Below, piece by piece: positions 10,238-24,000 of a stretch of DNA of 64,000 bases. The DNA is taken from NCBI GenBank assembly GCA_040954595.2, contig CM082591.2, positions 6,944,001 to 7,008,000 on the forward strand. Reading direction: 5' to 3'. The notes under the pieces were generated by a model. The model was given only the letters and a program-made list of their open reading frames with translations. It was not told where the DNA came from and made no database searches. Numbering within the stretch: the stretch's first letter is position 1; every line of letters starts with the position of its first letter. The DNA comes from Balanoglossus misakiensis. Taxonomy: Eukaryota; Hemichordata. A program made the translations under genes and the position numbers.

Positions 10238-13200
10238 CTGGTGGCAGATAAAAAGAAAACGTTTAAACCTAATACAACAGAAGTTATGGTTAAGTTTCAG
10301 CTCAGTTAAAGGGACAAAGTCTCTCTCTCGCTGCCCATTTTCATTAATTATGTTTGATACAATGCACTGTTTATGTTATTCTACATTGTGGATATATAGT
10401 GAATCAACGTTCGACCACACACAACTTCCATCCCGTTTGTAGGATATGAGAGTAAAAATCTCGCCAAAATGAATAAACGGTAAACACCGATTATTCATTT
10501 TGGCAAGTTTTTATCTCTCATGTCTACAAGCAGGGTGGAAGTTGCGTGTTGTCCGAACGTTGATTCACTATATATCCACATGTAGAATAACATAAACGAC
10601 GTCTTGTATCAAACATGATTGCTAGAAAAAGGGCAGCGAGAGAGAGACTTTGTCCCTTTAATATTTGTGATGCATACCCCGATGAAACAACATTTGGGTC
10701 ACCTGTGTCTTGTCATATTATGAATTTTATAATACAGCAATGCTGTGTCGATGTATACTTACTTTGTTTTTCCACCCTCCTGACAGAAACCTTAGGTGCC
10801 ACATTGTGCAGGTCAATCTCTTGCATGTCTTTGAAAACGATTCTGTATTTACCACCGTCAATTTCAAAATCTACTGAAGGCTTCTTGTCTACGTGAGCCA
10901 TTTCTATTATTCCCGTCACCCTTTCATCATAGTCTTCAAAAGTGCCATCGTCGCCGAACTTCCATCGGACGTTCTTTGCCAAGTCCTTCTGTCGCTTTTC
11001 GTTGTGAATCTTGGTAGCCAGTTCGTCCAAAATCGAGTTGGCCTTTGTCTGTACCGTAAGAACATCATTACCTAGGCCTTTTATCACAAGAGTAGGAGTA
11101 CCCGACATGGTGGCTTCTCTCACGGCAACCTGGAACAGAAGAGCTAATCAAGTTAAAGGGGAAGGGTCACTTGAAATGCGCATGTGCGAATTACACCACA
11201 CATACAATGGTCACAAAAGCATTTACTAAGGATCACCGTCAGAGCGCGTACTAAGACACACAGACAAAAGTGTTTGCCATTCATAAAAATATCATTATCA
11301 TATTTCAACAGGAAAACGCCGCAGTGTCAGCTTTTCGGCCAATTCTGAGTTCCTGTGGTCTAAATAAAGGGAATGATATTTACATGTATACGTACGTTGT
11401 GTTGCAGGCCAATTAGTACAATATTCTTAAAGTCTTCATCACTTAAATGCTGGACATGTTTGTGTATCTTCTGTAAAAATTAAAAAAAAACAGTGAAGAG
11501 TGATGGCATGTTCGAAATGAACCAGATTTATTTCATATAGGCCGTTCACATTACTCAAAAAAGGTTAGGCCCTTGTCCTAGCAAGGTATGTGGCCTAGCA
11601 AAAAACAGGTGTGAACGGGTCTGGCCGACCCTTGTCCGGACAATTTGGTCCCAGTCGAATGGGGTGGTGTGTGGTCGACTCTGGTCCGACTCTGGTCCCA
11701 GCCAGGTGTGTGTGTACACGTTTTGTCCGACTCTTGTCCTAGTTGACACCTTTTACACTTGACATAAACAGTGTAGTCTATCATTTGACAATGGTGACAA
11801 TCGCATTAAACAACCAGAAGAGGACCAACATGGTTCTGCTTTATAAGGTCAAAGGTTGGCGAGACGACTTTTGCCAGGACTATGCCAAACACAATGTGAA
11901 CGGGGACTAAAAGATTAGCTTATCTTCTCACAATCATCAATTAGGAACTAACAGATGTAAATACTATCTCAAATACTTCAGAACAGCATATTCTGCAGTA
12001 GTTTTCACAAATACGTATTTTTTAAGCTCGCATAAGACTTTCCAAACTCCAAACTTACATGTTCAGTTGTTTCCTCCCTGATGTACGTCTGTAACTTCTT
12101 TACAGCGCCACCAATGTTCGCTTTTGAGTCAGAGTAGAAATTCAGTGTCAGTGTCTCGAGCTCCGTATGACTTGTCCAACCAGCTGCACTGCTCTCTGAT
12201 TCGTTGTTGCCGGTGAATTTTGTTTTAATCGTCGAACCAATCGCAGACGCCTTTCCTACAAAAGAACACGTTGTTTTGAAGTGCTGTGTCAGTTATGACT
12301 CTAGAATCGTGGATTTTATACATAATGTTATAATACACTGCACTCACCGAACTACCATGATCCGTATCGACAATCAGTTAATAATGCATTGAGACGGAAA
12401 GTTAATATTATTTACCAATATATCCTTGAATATTCATCAGATTCTGTCAGCATTGACATATGACCTGCTTGTAACATTTCAATAAGTTATATCATACAAT
12501 GTGCTTTCAGGTACTGTAAATTATATACTTGTGACATGTATCCAATTCAAATTTCTAACTTACCAAGAACCTTCGAAATCACACCCTTGGTTTCTTCCAC
12601 TGGTTTTCCTTGGAATTCTTTCATAACATTTTGGAACGTTTTGCAGTCTTCGGACTTGAAAATCACGACTCTGATATCCGTCAATGTTTGTGGCGTACAC
12701 TTGTAGGAGAAGCTACCGATGGTGTCTAAAATTTTACCGATGACCTTTTTGGGCGCCATTTTTAATATTCCTACAAGAAAGCAGGACAAGCGCTTGAGGA
12801 TTCGAGTGATTTACAACCAATCAAATGCCAAGCCTCTAAACGGAAGAATACCTCACTCTCTCCCAAAATCAGATGCCACGAGATATCTCTTTAAAGGTAC
12901 TCGGTCACCTCCAATTTACATACGCCCATATATGGCTAAAATTGAGCATTTCAGTGTTCTAAAGAACAAATGGTGTCGCTCTTTTTTCGCGTGTGCCACC
13001 CACTACAAATCTGTAATTGGCTAGATCTCAATTTGCCATGGTAACTGTAGCTAAATTTACATAGGTGACCATATACCTTTAACCATGCACTGAAAATAGA
13101 CACTTCTTTATTTACACGGAACACTGTTACATTTGTGTGTATTGGTTTATGACAATAGGAGAGATCACTGCTCGCGCTTAAAATAAAACTCACACGAATT

Positions 13201-16200
13201 TATACCAAAACTACTACCTGTTCCTAGTAAGGGCATGGATATGCTTTGGAAGTTACTGTCTTCTGCCAATTTGAACACATCGAATAGTGTCTTTTCGAAG
13301 TTTCCCGGTTTTAATACGACATGGATGATTTTTCGGCACTTCAGGTTTCCAGCATTGGTCGTAACTATGCTCCCACGTTTCAGTTTTCCTATAAAAGAAA
13401 TGACAATGTCTTTAAACTAAATTAAACTACACTAAACTTACACTAAACGAAACTAAACTAAACTAAACTAAACTAAACTAAACTAAACCAAACCATTAAC
13501 TGTAGTGAAGTTTTCATGAGACCTTAAGGTCTTTAAACTCTGCTCCCATCCACCTGTCTTAGACTTTCCTTAAACTTGAATATTATATCTTTAATATACC
13601 TACCAAGACGTTTACATTCTTTGGCTATAGAAGCCCCGCCTGCTTGAAGTATTGCTGACTGAATACCAGTACCTGTAACAATCACAATAACACATATACA
13701 TATATGTATATTGTACATTTTTCGCCTATACGTGTACATAAGATACATTCAAAGTTACCCTTCCTGAATCTTTCTTGTGATCCAATTGTCACTTTCTTAA
13801 AGGAGAAGTTCTGACCAGCCTGAATTTGCCTTTTGAGTTGAAATGAGTTACCTCTCTTGCCAATCTTTCATAAAATTTAATGATAGCATCACACATTTAA
13901 TGAGGAGAGCTTTTCGAAATAAATAATATGTGTTGCGCCATTTCCCCTAATTATCCCCAATTATAGTGCCCCTTAGCGTCATTTTCTGGCAAGTTTACAC
14001 CTTTGTATGACGCGTTGTTTTCGTGTTACTGAGAAGGAGTTAGGGGGTCCTTCTGGGGAGCCTCAATCTGTACATAGTATTAAGACATACTCAACGTTAG
14101 TATCGAGATTAAAGAAAAAGTTCATACATGGTCTTGCCTCAACACCGTAAGAGAAAGTGAAATATAAGAAAAATTCACCTCTGTCAAGATCGAGATCTTC
14201 ATTTGTGCTGTTGATTATGGCATCCGTTGTTTCAGCTGTGATGTCTCCATGACAGGCTTCCAACCGAATTCTCCCAATCATCATATGACCATCTTTGATG
14301 GTATCTTGTGTAAATTCTGAGTACATGGATGGCTTGGTTTCTGAAAAATCACAAATGTTTAGATCAGTCCGGCTGAAAAGTAAAACAGTCTTGTGCAGGT
14401 AATGACAACAGTTAAACTGTCGAGAGTTTCAACGCGTGACTTTTCATTTGAAAGTTGTTCCCATATTTTCGAATAAATCATTATTTCTAGGAAATGGAAA
14501 CTAAAACATTACCATGTCTTTTTCGAGTTGTCTTTACCGAAGCTTCTGGGGAGTCTGACGTACCAGTAGGTACATGTATCTTTTGCATTTCATCCTCAAA
14601 TGCCTAAAAGGGAAAAAGATACAGACGTAATCTGTGGTCAGTCATTCCATACTAAAAATCATATTTAATCCGTATTAAAGGCGCGACTGGATTGCATTAA
14701 CACGTATCATGTTCACACAGGGTATAATTTGTGACACTATTTGCCTATGGTAAACACAGAGCATTAATCATTTCAGTCGCATTGTGTCCACACACACAAA
14801 GTTTATGTATAGGCGCTAAGTCTCGGGCCCCATAGACAATGGAGTGCGGAGAGGTGTTAATCCTTACACCAGCTCAGGTCTGGCCGGGAAAGCCGTCTCA
14901 ACGCGGACACGTTTTAGGACCACTTACACTGTCCACACATGTTTTTTAAGACGGTATCCGATCTAAGACGCTTCAGAACCGTGCCTGTCTGACCCCCATA
15001 ACGGTTCATGCCAGTTAGATCCCTACTGTAAATAAACCAAGTGATCCTTTGTGGAAGAAATTCGACGGTACATCATTATCGCAGATGTGGAAGAAGTCAT
15101 ACTGGTCTTTCGATGACAGTATTCTTTTTCTACGTCTGGAGTCGCGATAACACCCTTTCATCCATGAAAACCATGTTCACATTGAGGTTTGACGCATTAC
15201 TGGAGAAAAGTACACACAAACAAAATACCTTGCACACTGCCACGTTCTGACCAAACACAACCACCCGGATGTTGGTTAAACTGCTATTTGGTTTTCGGGC
15301 ACTGAACGTGTTGATCTCCTCATACATGATTTTTGCAACTGTATCGCTTGGGTACTGTAGACCACCTGTTCCCATGGCGGGAATGGCTATAGATGACATG
15401 TTGGCTTGGTCGGCTGATTCCAGACACTTCTTGATGACGCCTCTCATCAACTATTGATTAAAGATGAGTGTGAATTTGATTACAAACAATCCACAATGTT
15501 CGAAAGAATCGTCTCACGTATCCCCTGGATTCGCCAATAGGAATAAGTGACACAGATTCCTTTGGATATATTTCATTCGTCATAACATGCATTATGACTA
15601 TTAAAATAGACCAAGTATCGCACAAAATTCCAATCACATAACAAATATTGTTAGGCCTTCCCATGATTGCAAATATCCATCCCATAAAATGGACGTCAGA
15701 TGGCTCTAAGGTAACATCTTTTATGCAAATTAGTCAATGTCAAATGTCTTACTGGGTCGCATTTTTGTCCGCCATCCCAATGTGTATCCAAAATGCAAAC
15801 ATGATAAACACGTTGACATTTCAAGTTGCCTCCTCCTGTGGACACCACGTCTCCTTCTTGAACAGGGTTGGGTTTGTTTTGGGTCAGTTCTGTCTGAAGT
15901 TGCTGGCCGGCAGCCTTCACCATTGCTTTCGCTAATACCCCATTATCCAAGGAGCATGATGTGGTGATTGGATTAACCAGTGCATCAGCCTGGAAAGTAA
16001 TACCGGGTTCACACAGGGTTAAATCTGAGACACTATTTGCCTATATGTTAAACACAGATCATTAATCCTTTGAGTCATGTTGTGTCCACACACATAAAGT
16101 TTATGTATAGGCGCTGAGGCTCGGTCCCATAGACAATGGGTTGCGAGGAGGTGTTAATCCTCAAATCTGAGACGTTCCAGGACCACTTAAACCGTTCACA

Positions 16201-19200
16201 CACACATTTACGCAAGTATTTGGTCTGAGACGTTTCAGAAACGTCTTAATGGTGTGTGAGTGTGTGATCCCCATACAAAATAGCTATTAGTGGTAAATGT
16301 TGCTTTTGGTAAATTGTTGTACTTCGTGAGGTATGTAAAATGAAATAATACTGTACCTGTTCTTGAACTATGTCACCTTTAATCAGACTAACCGTCTTCC
16401 CTTCTGGTGTCTTGTAGGAGTTTCCACTAACGGATATGAATGTAGATCCTGATGGGACTTGTAGTACAAAAACATTAAAATGAACAAATTATTCTACAGT
16501 TTTCACAGTACAATATTCCTGCATTTTCATGAAATAAATTGATCCTCACATAAATCTTAATATTTATATAAAAGTGAACTTAAAATTGCGTTGTAAGAAA
16601 ACCAGACTGAATTTTCTATATGTTAAAAAGGAACAAAAGCAAACGAATTCAATTAGTTTCAGAAAATTTCTCATCCACACCTACCAGTAACTCCTTGCGC
16701 ACCAGTAAACCGTTTTAACTCATCTTCAAAAGCCTGTGTTATATTTCAAAAGACACAGGTATTTAGTTTAGTGCCAATGCATCATAGAAATATTTTATAA
16801 TAAATTAATGGACCATTTTCCAAACTCCACAATACCCTGCGAGATCTCGCGTGGCTAGGCAGTTTGTACGGGAGGACATTGTCACGTGACATAGAGATAC
16901 ACATTAAAGGTAAACGGTCACCTCTTATTTACATACGCCCATACATGGCTAAAATGGAGCATTTCAGTGTTCTGAAGAATATATTGTGGCGCTCTTTTTT
17001 TGCGTGTGCCACCCACTAAAAATCGGTGATTGGCCAGATCTCAATTTGCCATGGTAACTGTAGCTAAATTTACATGGGTGACCGTATACCTTTAATTACT
17101 CAAGAATATGCAGAGAATCCTATTATTCAGACTAAGTGACAAACCTTGATACTTGCTTGATCTTTGTCATAAACAACGACCATGAGTTCTTTAACAGGAG
17201 TGGTTGGGTGTCTCTTACTGAAAGAAGTGAATTCCTCATAAATGATACTGGCAACGACATCTCGAGGGTAGTTGAGTCCCCCAGTGCCCAGAGCCGGTAC
17301 AGCAATCGATGACATGTTAGCCTGGTGTGCATTCTGGAAGCACTTTTGAAGGACACTTTGCAAAAGCTGTGAATAAATAAAACGTTACTACAGAGGAGCT
17401 GGCATACACGACTGAAAGATGTACAAGGGTGAACGAATGAGGGCGCTCGGAGGGCAGACACCTACATGTAATAATGTAACATTCCTCATGCAAATCCGTA
17501 ATATTCCCTACATTCACAGTCAATCAAAACCTCGATGACAGTCTTTTCACAAAATTTTATTGTATTTACAAAGAGCACTGGTTTAGTAGTATCTCTTGCT
17601 TCATCTAAAATCCAGAACGAGGATGTAAAGCTTCAAATCAAAATGCGCATTTATAGCTGCAATTGAAAATAGCACATGCGTAATGGTGTCAGTATACCTA
17701 TTTATAAACTCGATCGACCTGCCTATGCTCATCATTGCAACCCCAAAACATAAAATAATTTTACCGGTTTGACTTTTGTGCCTCCATCCCAGGAAGTTCC
17801 CAAGATACACAAATGATAAACATGGCTGCAATTCAGATTTGCACCTCCCGTCACTATGACGTCACCCTCGTTGACGGTCTGTGGTTTCTTCTGATTGATA
17901 TCATTCTGGAGTTGTGGCCCAGCAGCCTTTAGGATAGCTTGTGACACGACACCAGTGGATAGGTCACATTTCGTGCCGGTTGTGTTCACAATGACATCAG
18001 CCTAAGAAGAACACATAAGATTCAATCACTAACCAAATCTCTCTTTTCTCTCATTTTGCAAACAAAAATCGAGCTGCAGTAGTTCCATGATTCTTCATGT
18101 CGAAGACAATTTGCAGCCGAGAGACCCACCTGTTGATTGGCTATGCTTCCCTTCACGATTCTGACAACCTTTCCTTCAGCTGTTTTGAAACTTGTTGTAT
18201 TTATTGCTGAAGCACGTGGCGCACTTGATATCGGCTTCTTCGAGTCTGTAAGTCCTGTGATAAAATAGAAATTGCAGAATGTGTCAAGAATTGACAAAAA
18301 CACGAACTTCTTGTTTCGACGAATTACCTTGGAAATTTTACCGCGATAACCAGAAACCTAAAATTGATCAGCCACAAATTCTTCTGTTTTTAAATCATCA
18401 CAAGAATTTCGCGATAAGACTGCACAAATTACCCAGCTTGACTTGTGATATCGGTAGGCCTACTCCATGTAGTCTTGCCATCTCATCTTCAAATGCCTGT
18501 CGTGTGAACATAAGAAAATCGTCAACTGTTGAGTGATCATCAAAAAGCACACGGTCAATGTTGCAAAACAATGCACAATAAAAGTGTCAACTAAAGCTAT
18601 GCAAATTTAGTGACAGTTGCCATGACAAGTTGAAATGTACATCATTCGCCCAAAGTCAACATAACAGTGCCGATCGCGAAGCCAAAAGTAAGATCATCTA
18701 ACAGTTAAATAAAATGATCAACCAATTGAGTACAGCCAAACCTGTCTATGAAGGGATTTCCCTAAACTGGCCTTGATAGACAGGTGGCCTATATAGACAG
18801 GTCAATTAATTCCCATGTAAATTGTATACACGTACAGGGACTGTGGCCACTATAGACACGTTTTCATTGTGTGGACGGAGGTGGCCGCTAAAACAGGTTT
18901 GGCTGTATTCTACTGTAACATTTGGTCTCATTTCCCCAAAACGGTGAGTGCCACTTTACCTTACAAGTTTGCTGGTCCTGATCGTACACCACCACTTTCA
19001 CATCTGACAAGGTACTTCCTGAATGTCTCTTACTGAACTTGATGACTTCTCCATAAATAATGCTGGCTGTGATGGCTTTAGGATATCGAAGGTTACCAGT
19101 GCCCATTGCAGGAATCGCTATTGAGGTCATTTTGTTTCGGTGCGCTTCTTTCAGACACTTGTGAATTACACTGTGGAGTACCTGTAAAAATATTAAGCAA

Positions 19201-21020
19201 CTATTGTTGTCATTTCAATGCTAAACATACCACAAAATATAGGCCAATCATTAAAATACACATTAGGTCCAACCTGATATGCTTTTACTCATCCATGAAG
19301 AGTTCGTTGTCAGTTGGCTATCTCATCTCTTTCTTTTGCTTACTGATTTTCCTTTCGCTTTTTAGCGTCTTTTTGGGTCAATCGTGTATAGACTTCCCCC
19401 TAGACTCTATGGCAGTCTATGTGCCTGTCTATTCTTCGATATCAAATGACCTCAGACGCGCTCAGGCGGCAGTTACGTGCGCATTCAAATTTCCAGATGA
19501 CGGGCAACTTCAGCAACGTGGTGCACACAAAGACTGTGCAGATGAAATGCAATGAGGCTGATGAGGCACCATACCTGATACATGTTACGTGTTTGGCGGT
19601 TCTAAAGTAAAAACATATTCGGAAAAACTTTTACTAGATGCCGAAATATTGCTTGCCCGTCATCTGAAAATGACAACGCCGTTGGTCACATGGCCAGATC
19701 ACGTGATTTATAGTAAAGAATAAGGAATACATGGAATAGAACTTTCATACTGCGTACGACGCGCTGCCAGGCCAAGTCCATAGGACGTTCTATACGTAAC
19801 GCGGACGCGTATTTCAGTATCACACAGTCCTGGAGCAAGACTAACTTCCCCCTAAATCTTATTTTTATACAAGATGAAGATAATGCAACACACCTTAGTA
19901 GCATTTTTGCCATCATTCCACGGAGTGCCTAAGATGCAGACGTGATACACAGCCTGGCAGTTCAGGTTACCTCCACCAGTAGTGATCACATCTCCTTCAT
20001 TAACCGCACCACCAACCTTTGCGTTAATGTCATCTTGAAGTTGTTGTCCAGCGGTTTGTAAGATGGCTTGAGAGATTGCTCCAGTGGACAGGTCGCATGT
20101 CTTTACAATGGTGTTCACAATTACGTCGGTCTATTGATAAAATACAATTAATCATTATTTTATTAGCGAAACGACCACAATACTTAAAGCCCCTTCAGCT
20201 GCCAAATTTCAAATATTTTTTTCCAAAGTAAAATACTTCGAATATATTCCCTATCCTCTAAAATCCTCACCATTAAGCCATTACATTTGCATCATTTTGT
20301 CATCTCTTGGCGACGCGTACCACGATAGTTGCGTACTGTTTGTATGGAGGCTGATTAAATGGGTGTGGCACCCGTTTAATCCATAGCGTGTTCAAATTGC
20401 AACATGCAGTCACAGTCGGGCATCAATAAGGTGTTCATGTATACCTATCAGTAAGCTTATTTAGATGAACCAATTTAAGTTGGAAAATAAAATCATGAAA
20501 TTAATGCAAATAGTGGCAGCTCTAGAGGCCGAGAGGGGAGGTTTTACAGTCACTGCTCTCAGTGCATGGGTAACATCGGAATGCTTTTATATTGTTAAAA
20601 CAGTTACATACCGTTTGCTTTGCGATATTTCCCTTCACCAGCTCGATGTTCATCCCCTCAACTGTTGAGAAAATGTTTGAGTATGAGGGTTTGACGGACC
20701 ATGCAGATCGCTGTGGAATAAGAAAATCCTCATCTGTAGCATCAATGTCATCTCCATCACTAGAATCCACCTCCGTTTCATCCATGTAATCTGAAATATA
20801 ATAAAATAAAATGTCCGCAGTGATGTGGGATTTGTCTGGAAAAGACGTACAGTAAACTCATGAATAGCACATTTCAAAAATCATCTTGGCAGTTTCAAGA
20901 AACACATCAAGACTTATCTGTTTACAGAACCTACTAACAATAACTTCACATTGGAATTTTGACATTGTAAAGCGCCATTGAACACTACTGCAGTTTGCAC
21001 TCTATAAATACCTGTGTTGG

Positions 21021-21086
<66 letters not shown>

Positions 21087-24000
21087 AGTTGGTTGGTTGG
21101 TTGGTTGGTTGGTTGGTTGGTTGGTTGATTGATTGATTGATTGATTGATTAATTGATTATTTGATTGATTGATTGATTGATTGAGTGAGTGAGTGAGTGA
21201 GTGAGTGAATGAGTGAGTGTGAGTGAGTGAGTGAGTGAGTGAGTGAATGAGTGTGAGTGAGTGAATGAGTGAATGAGTGAGTGTGAGTGAACGAGTGAGT
21301 GTGAGTGAGTGAGTGAGTGAGTGAGTGAGTGAGTGAGTGAGTGAGTGAGTGAGTGAGTGAATGAGTGAATGAGTGAGTGTGAGTGAACGAGTGAGTTTGA
21401 GTGAATGAGTGAGTGAGTGAGTGAGTGAGTGAGTGAGTGAATGAGTGAGTGTGTGAATGAGTGACTTCTTAGCACGAGACAAACTTACCTGTGTGGTCAG
21501 ATAGGTCTGCAACCTCGATCACACAAGTTGTTTGTTCTTCCAGCGTTCGAAGATAAGATTTGCCCTTTTCTTGAGAGAACAGTTTCTGCACTCCTGGTTC
21601 ACAAATTTGGAGTTTGTCTCTGATGACGCCGTCGATTATTTTCGTCAGTTCAGATTTGACTGCTTTAATGTCATCTTCTGTACCTTTAAGTGATATCGAA
21701 GGAACTTTTCCTGTCAGGACTGGGTTGATCTGAACCTCTTGCAGTTGTCCCTGTTTTAACTTTTCGATGGTGTCTTTCCTGAACTTCACGAGGAACTGTA
21801 GCTCTCCATGGCCGGCCTTAACTTTATCTTCTATAATGGTGTACACTTTAATGAACTTCACAAGTTCTGTTTCTATGGCAGATAGTGACGCCTTGAAACC
21901 AGTGACCTTGACACTTGAGGTAGTGTCTCTAGAAACGGCAATCTTTGCTGTGTGGTCATCTTGCAATTTCACCACCATTCCATCCCAATCACTGTGTTTC
22001 AATGCCATTTCTGACTGCGGGGGTATTTTGATGGTGATCTCATCGGCGGTCTCCGTAATAATCGCAAAGGCTTTCTGTACGCTTTCTTTATTCACTGCCG
22101 TGCAGAGAATTCCCTCGTCTTCCACAATGAAATCCGCTGCCAGGGTTTCCTCTTTGAATGTGGTGGATATTGTGTCGGTGACTTTTTCTGTTGCCAAGAA
22201 ACTGACAAGGGACTTCGAAGGTGGCGAAACCCTCATGGTAGCCACCCTTTGCAAAGACTCGTACATTTCTACTTTTGCAGCATACACATCCGAACGAGGT
22301 CCCTCGAAGGATATGCTTTGGTTTGCACCATCTATCTGTACATCCAAGTCTGGGAAAGATTTCACAACGGTCTTGTCAAACTTCAAAATCATCAACTGCT
22401 TCAGTTTGAGATTATCCAGCTTGGTCAGTTCTTGAATCCGCTGCCGCTGTCTCTCCAGTTCTTCTTGTACACCATGGATCACCTTCTGCACGTTGGTTTG
22501 AAGTTGGTTTGTGTCGTCTACTCGTCCGGTTATGATGACAGTCGATGAGTCGTCGTCAACTTCTGGCTCTAACCCTTTTGCAGCAAGCTTGTTTTTGACC
22601 TGCAGCCAAATGCCCTCGGGCACTGGTATAGATACACTCTTAAACTGGTTTGTGTGTTCTAAGAGTGTGTCTTCAACATCTTTCGACCATGTCTTCACTA
22701 TTGCATGAACATTTGGTGTGGTTTCAGACAACGTGGGTTTGATGATGACAGAACTTCCAGAATTCTCTTCAAATTCTATCTGACTGTGTTTTTGCTGCAT
22801 ATCACTCTCCAGCTCCGTCAAGTAAGTCTCGTTTCCTTTTATGAAATCCATGACTTTCGCATTGACAGTGACTGATACCGCTTTGGGTAGAGTAGGAACG
22901 GGTTGTTCTTTGCTCACAACATACCCTATGCTTTCATGAAATGGCTGAACTTCGACTGATGTTCTTTGGATCGTGTGCTGTCTTTTCAGAACGGAATCGA
23001 CCACTGTAAAAACAAACCACGGAAATGTTTCTTTTAAGTCTTTACGTAAAATGCATGCAATATTCATGCAAAGGTTTGATTGCAATGTCCTCAGATGTAG
23101 AAATCTTAACCCAAGAAACCCTGATGCATAGACCAAGGAAGAACCATAGCCCTCTCCTTTTCTCCGTACAGAGATTGTAGCTAACCTATCTAGGGGGACT
23201 GGTAGTCTCGGTTACCCAGAGCCCTCTGCTTCTTCCGCTGGAGTGCCCAACGGAAGAAGCAGAGGGCTCTGGGTAACCGAGACTAGGGGGACTGGCCGCA
23301 CCAATTATAGTGGCTGTCGGTCAGACCCTCTAGCTAGGTTAGAATTATCCACGCGCTACAATCTCTGAGAATAATGAACGTACTTTGTTCATACATGTAT
23401 GTAGCAAGTCAAGTTCTTGCAGCACCTTACCATTGTAATCCTGAAAATAGACAAGGGCGGAATTTCGCTCTGGGTCAATCTTCACTTCACTGACATTGCC
23501 TCCACCACTTCTCTTCATGTTGTCAAAATATAATTCGAGAACATCATCGCTGATACGAGGAGGAAGACCTTTCACTAACACGCAGTTGGATACTTCAACG
23601 GACATGGCAGACAACTTAGCACGCTTGAATGGTTTCGATTTTATCTTGTTAAGCACCTGAATTAAATCTAGACAGAGAAAGGTTTACTTCTATGTTAGAA
23701 TGAAACCGTTCATAAATATGACAACGATTTCAGTTTAGTTTTGTCATTTAAACCATGATATCTAATACCACAGAATAGATTTTCCCATATCATAACAAGA
23801 CATGCATGGAAAGTATTACTAGTGAAAATACATGTACAATAATGTTACATTAAATACTGCAAAGATTAGTCTTATGTCGTACACCAATGGATAAACAAAA
23901 AAAATTAATATCTTTATTTATTAGCGGTTTTTAATATTTGATTTACAAGTCAGATAATTAAGATCACTGCAGTAATTACCTTTTAATTCATCCTGGTATC

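Noticed and set aside
20985-21512. Frames coding for repeated Thr-His-Ser-Leu and Asn-Gln-Ser-Ile
   Set aside because: They are translations of a tetranucleotide microsatellite within an intron.
21767-22435. 222-codon antisense frame over the KH-rich exon
   Set aside because: A shadow of a long sense exon with conserved domains; the antisense translation has no family features.
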